Source of the DNA: Rhodopirellula sp. SM50
Lineage (GTDB): Bacteria; Planctomycetota; Planctomycetia; Pirellulales; Pirellulaceae
DNA length: 64,000 nucleotides
Reading direction: 5' to 3'
Assembly (NCBI RefSeq): GCF_002289565.1
Contig: NZ_NTFY01000002.1
Coordinates: 43,413 to 107,412, forward strand
Shown here: one piece after another, positions 62,943 to 64,000 of the stretch
Layout of the letters: each line of letters begins with the position of its first letter
Numbering within the stretch: position 1 is the first letter of the stretch
Notes under the pieces: model-generated
Database searches by the model: none
What the model was told of the DNA's origin: nothing
The model's input: the letters and a program-made list of their open reading frames with translations, nothing else
Program-made: the position numbers and the translations under genes

Positions 62943-64000
62943 TTGGCCAGTCGCCCCCAACCCGCAGACTATGCCGCCATCGGCGTCGGACCGGTCCTGA
63001 TCTTTTTGATGATCAGCAGCCTGGCAAACTTCTTCGTCTCGCTGCTCTACGACGGCAACTTCTCCGATCGTGTTTTCTACCTGATCCTGATGTACACGAT
63101 GGGCTCGGTTGCGCTGGCCCGGATGGTCATCGAAGAGAGCCGAGCCTATTCGGCGGGCTACGCCATGGCGCTGGGCGCCGCCATGGTGTTTGTCATGACC
63201 GGCTTTGTCGGGTCGATGTTCTTTTCAATCGGACTGGTCGTCCTGATCGGCTACCTCGCCGACCGCATCGTCCACGACTGCACCGTGATCGACGAATCGG
63301 TCGACGCCAGCGGCGAAGGGCTGATCGATCGAGGATTGGACGAAGCGAGTGGCTTGTCTCGTCGAATCGCTGCGGACAACCCCGGCGAGCAGGCCCCCGC
63401 GTCGGAGAAGGAAAGACGGCGTCGAAAATCGCACCAGCCCGGACGCACCGTGTTCCTGCTCGCACTCGCCGCGCTGCCCCTGTTCGGGATCGGTCAGTTC
63501 ATGCTGCAGAACAGTCCGCAAGTCTGGGCGCGAGCACAGTTGATGCTGGGACTGTATTTGTTTTCAAGTCTTTCACTGTTGGTGACCACCAGCTTTCTAA
63601 ATCTCCGCCGTTACCTGCGACAACGCGACGTGGACATGCCCGGCGATGTCACGGTGGCCTGGCTCGCCGGCGGCGTCGCCCTGATCGCGGCACTGTTGAT
63701 GTTGGCGTTCCTGGCCCCCATGCCGGGTGCGGCGATCGCCAAATTTGAACTGCCGAAATTCTTGAAAACGGACCCCAAAACCGCCAGCAGTGCGGGCTGG
63801 GGAAAGGAAGCCGCCGAAAAATCGGACACCCCATCCGACGCAGAAACAAACCGCGACCGAGCGCCGAGCCAAAAAGATCAGAAGGGAGCCGGAGTCAATC
63901 AAAACCGCGCCAGTGGCAAGTCAGACGGCAAGAAATCCGGACAACAACAATCCGGACAACAACAATCCGGACAACAACAATCCGGACAACAACAATCCGG
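62943..64000 (+). CDS. Hypothetical membrane protein with SGQQQ tail, 3' partial
   Basis: A frame free of stops runs from TTG 62943 (after TAA at 62922) to the right edge, at least 352 codons, and continues outside. Membrane spans include VGPVLIFLMISSLANFFVSLLY, VFYLILMYTMGSVALARMV, GYAMALGAAMVFVMTGFVGSMFFSIGLVVLIGYL, TVFLLALAALPLFGIGQFM, LMLGLYLFSSLSLLVTTSFL and VTVAWLAGGVALIAALLMLAFLAP. A charged tail leads into repeated SGQQQ units. The exact start is unsure, as no ribosome site was seen; the ATG near 63009 is an alternative. Function unknown. Confidence 0.8.
   Translation, partial: MASRPQPADYAAIGVGPVLIFLMISSLANFFVSLLYDGNFSDRVFYLILMYTMGSVALARMVIEESRAYSAGYAMALGAAMVFVMTGFVGSMFFSIGLVVLIGYLADRIVHDCTVIDESVDASGEGLIDRGLDEASGLSRRIAADNPGEQAPASEKERRRRKSHQPGRTVFLLALAALPLFGIGQFMLQNSPQVWARAQLMLGLYLFSSLSLLVTTSFLNLRRYLRQRDVDMPGDVTVAWLAGGVALIAALLMLAFLAPMPGAAIAKFELPKFLKTDPKTASSAGWGKEAAEKSDTPSDAETNRDRAPSQKDQKGAGVNQNRASGKSDGKKSGQQQSGQQQSGQQQSGQQQS
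63936..64000 (+). repeat. 15-bp tandem repeat encoding SGQQQ, to window edge
   Basis: The unit TCCGGACAACAACAA repeats from about 63936 to the end of the window (about four copies visible), in frame with the 62943 gene. It codes a low-complexity linker. Confidence 0.88.

Overview
The window reads as chromosome of a planctomycete, most likely Pirellulales (Rhodopirellula/Blastopirellula type). The basis is its gene families: DUF1501 plus PSCyt1/DUF1549/DUF1553 pairs, two PVC-type heme-binding CxxCH proteins, a Cys-type sulfatase, a DUF1559 pseudopilin-like protein, a DUF1080 protein, and many GC-rich palindromic intergenic repeats. No phage, plasmid or CRISPR signature was seen. The only mobile-element gene is a REP-associated tyrosine transposase.

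Layout. 1-7.1 kb: the end of a sugar kinase/nucleotidyltransferase fusion, small hypotheticals, a TerB-like protein, two tandem double-domain universal stress proteins and a convergent LuxR regulator. 7.1-13.8 kb: a tight minus-strand operon of redoxin, lipoprotein, 690-aa coiled-coil membrane protein, MotA/TolQ/ExbB channel and two different ExbD-like subunits. 14-18.4 kb: a DUF5658-like membrane protein and an arginine succinyltransferase (AST) operon astA-astD-astB with overlapping ends. 18.5-23.5 kb: a DUF1501/DUF1553 pair. 23.5-26.2 kb: a REP transposase between inverted arrays of a 12-17 bp repeat, then a SpoIIAA-like protein. 26.2-32.5 kb: a DAB-type inorganic carbon system, DabA plus separate NuoL-like and NuoM-like membrane subunits, with a 27-bp tandem repeat between dabA and the NuoL-like gene. 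33-41 kb: an NtrB-like histidine kinase and two large heme-binding HEAT-repeat proteins. 41-46.7 kb: an ABC export/efflux operon (FtsX permease, Cys-rich lipoprotein, HlyD adaptor, ATPase, second FtsX permease). 47-52.5 kb: sulfatase, divergent AraC regulator, pseudopilin with a 56-aa lipoprotein, and intradiol dioxygenase. 52.8-58.5 kb: M42-like peptidase, MFS transporter, membrane protein, BtuF-like protein and DUF1080 protein. 58.6-64 kb: HTTM (vitamin K carboxylase-like) protein, a protein with an extreme Met-rich tract, a tRNA-Glu(TTC), a GYF-domain protein, and a membrane protein that runs off the right edge with an SGQQQ repeat tail.

Functional themes are carbon supply (DAB), arginine catabolism (AST), ion-driven envelope work (ExbB/ExbD-like), stress response and polymer or sulfated-substrate degradation. 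At least six dispersed repeat families fill the gaps between genes; several are perfect palindromes that abut stop codons. Three items not obvious from ordinary long-ORF calling are the tRNA-Glu at 62149-62223, the 56-codon lipoprotein at 51422-51592 and the open-ended gene from 62943. Assignments rest on reading motifs by eye; no database search was run.
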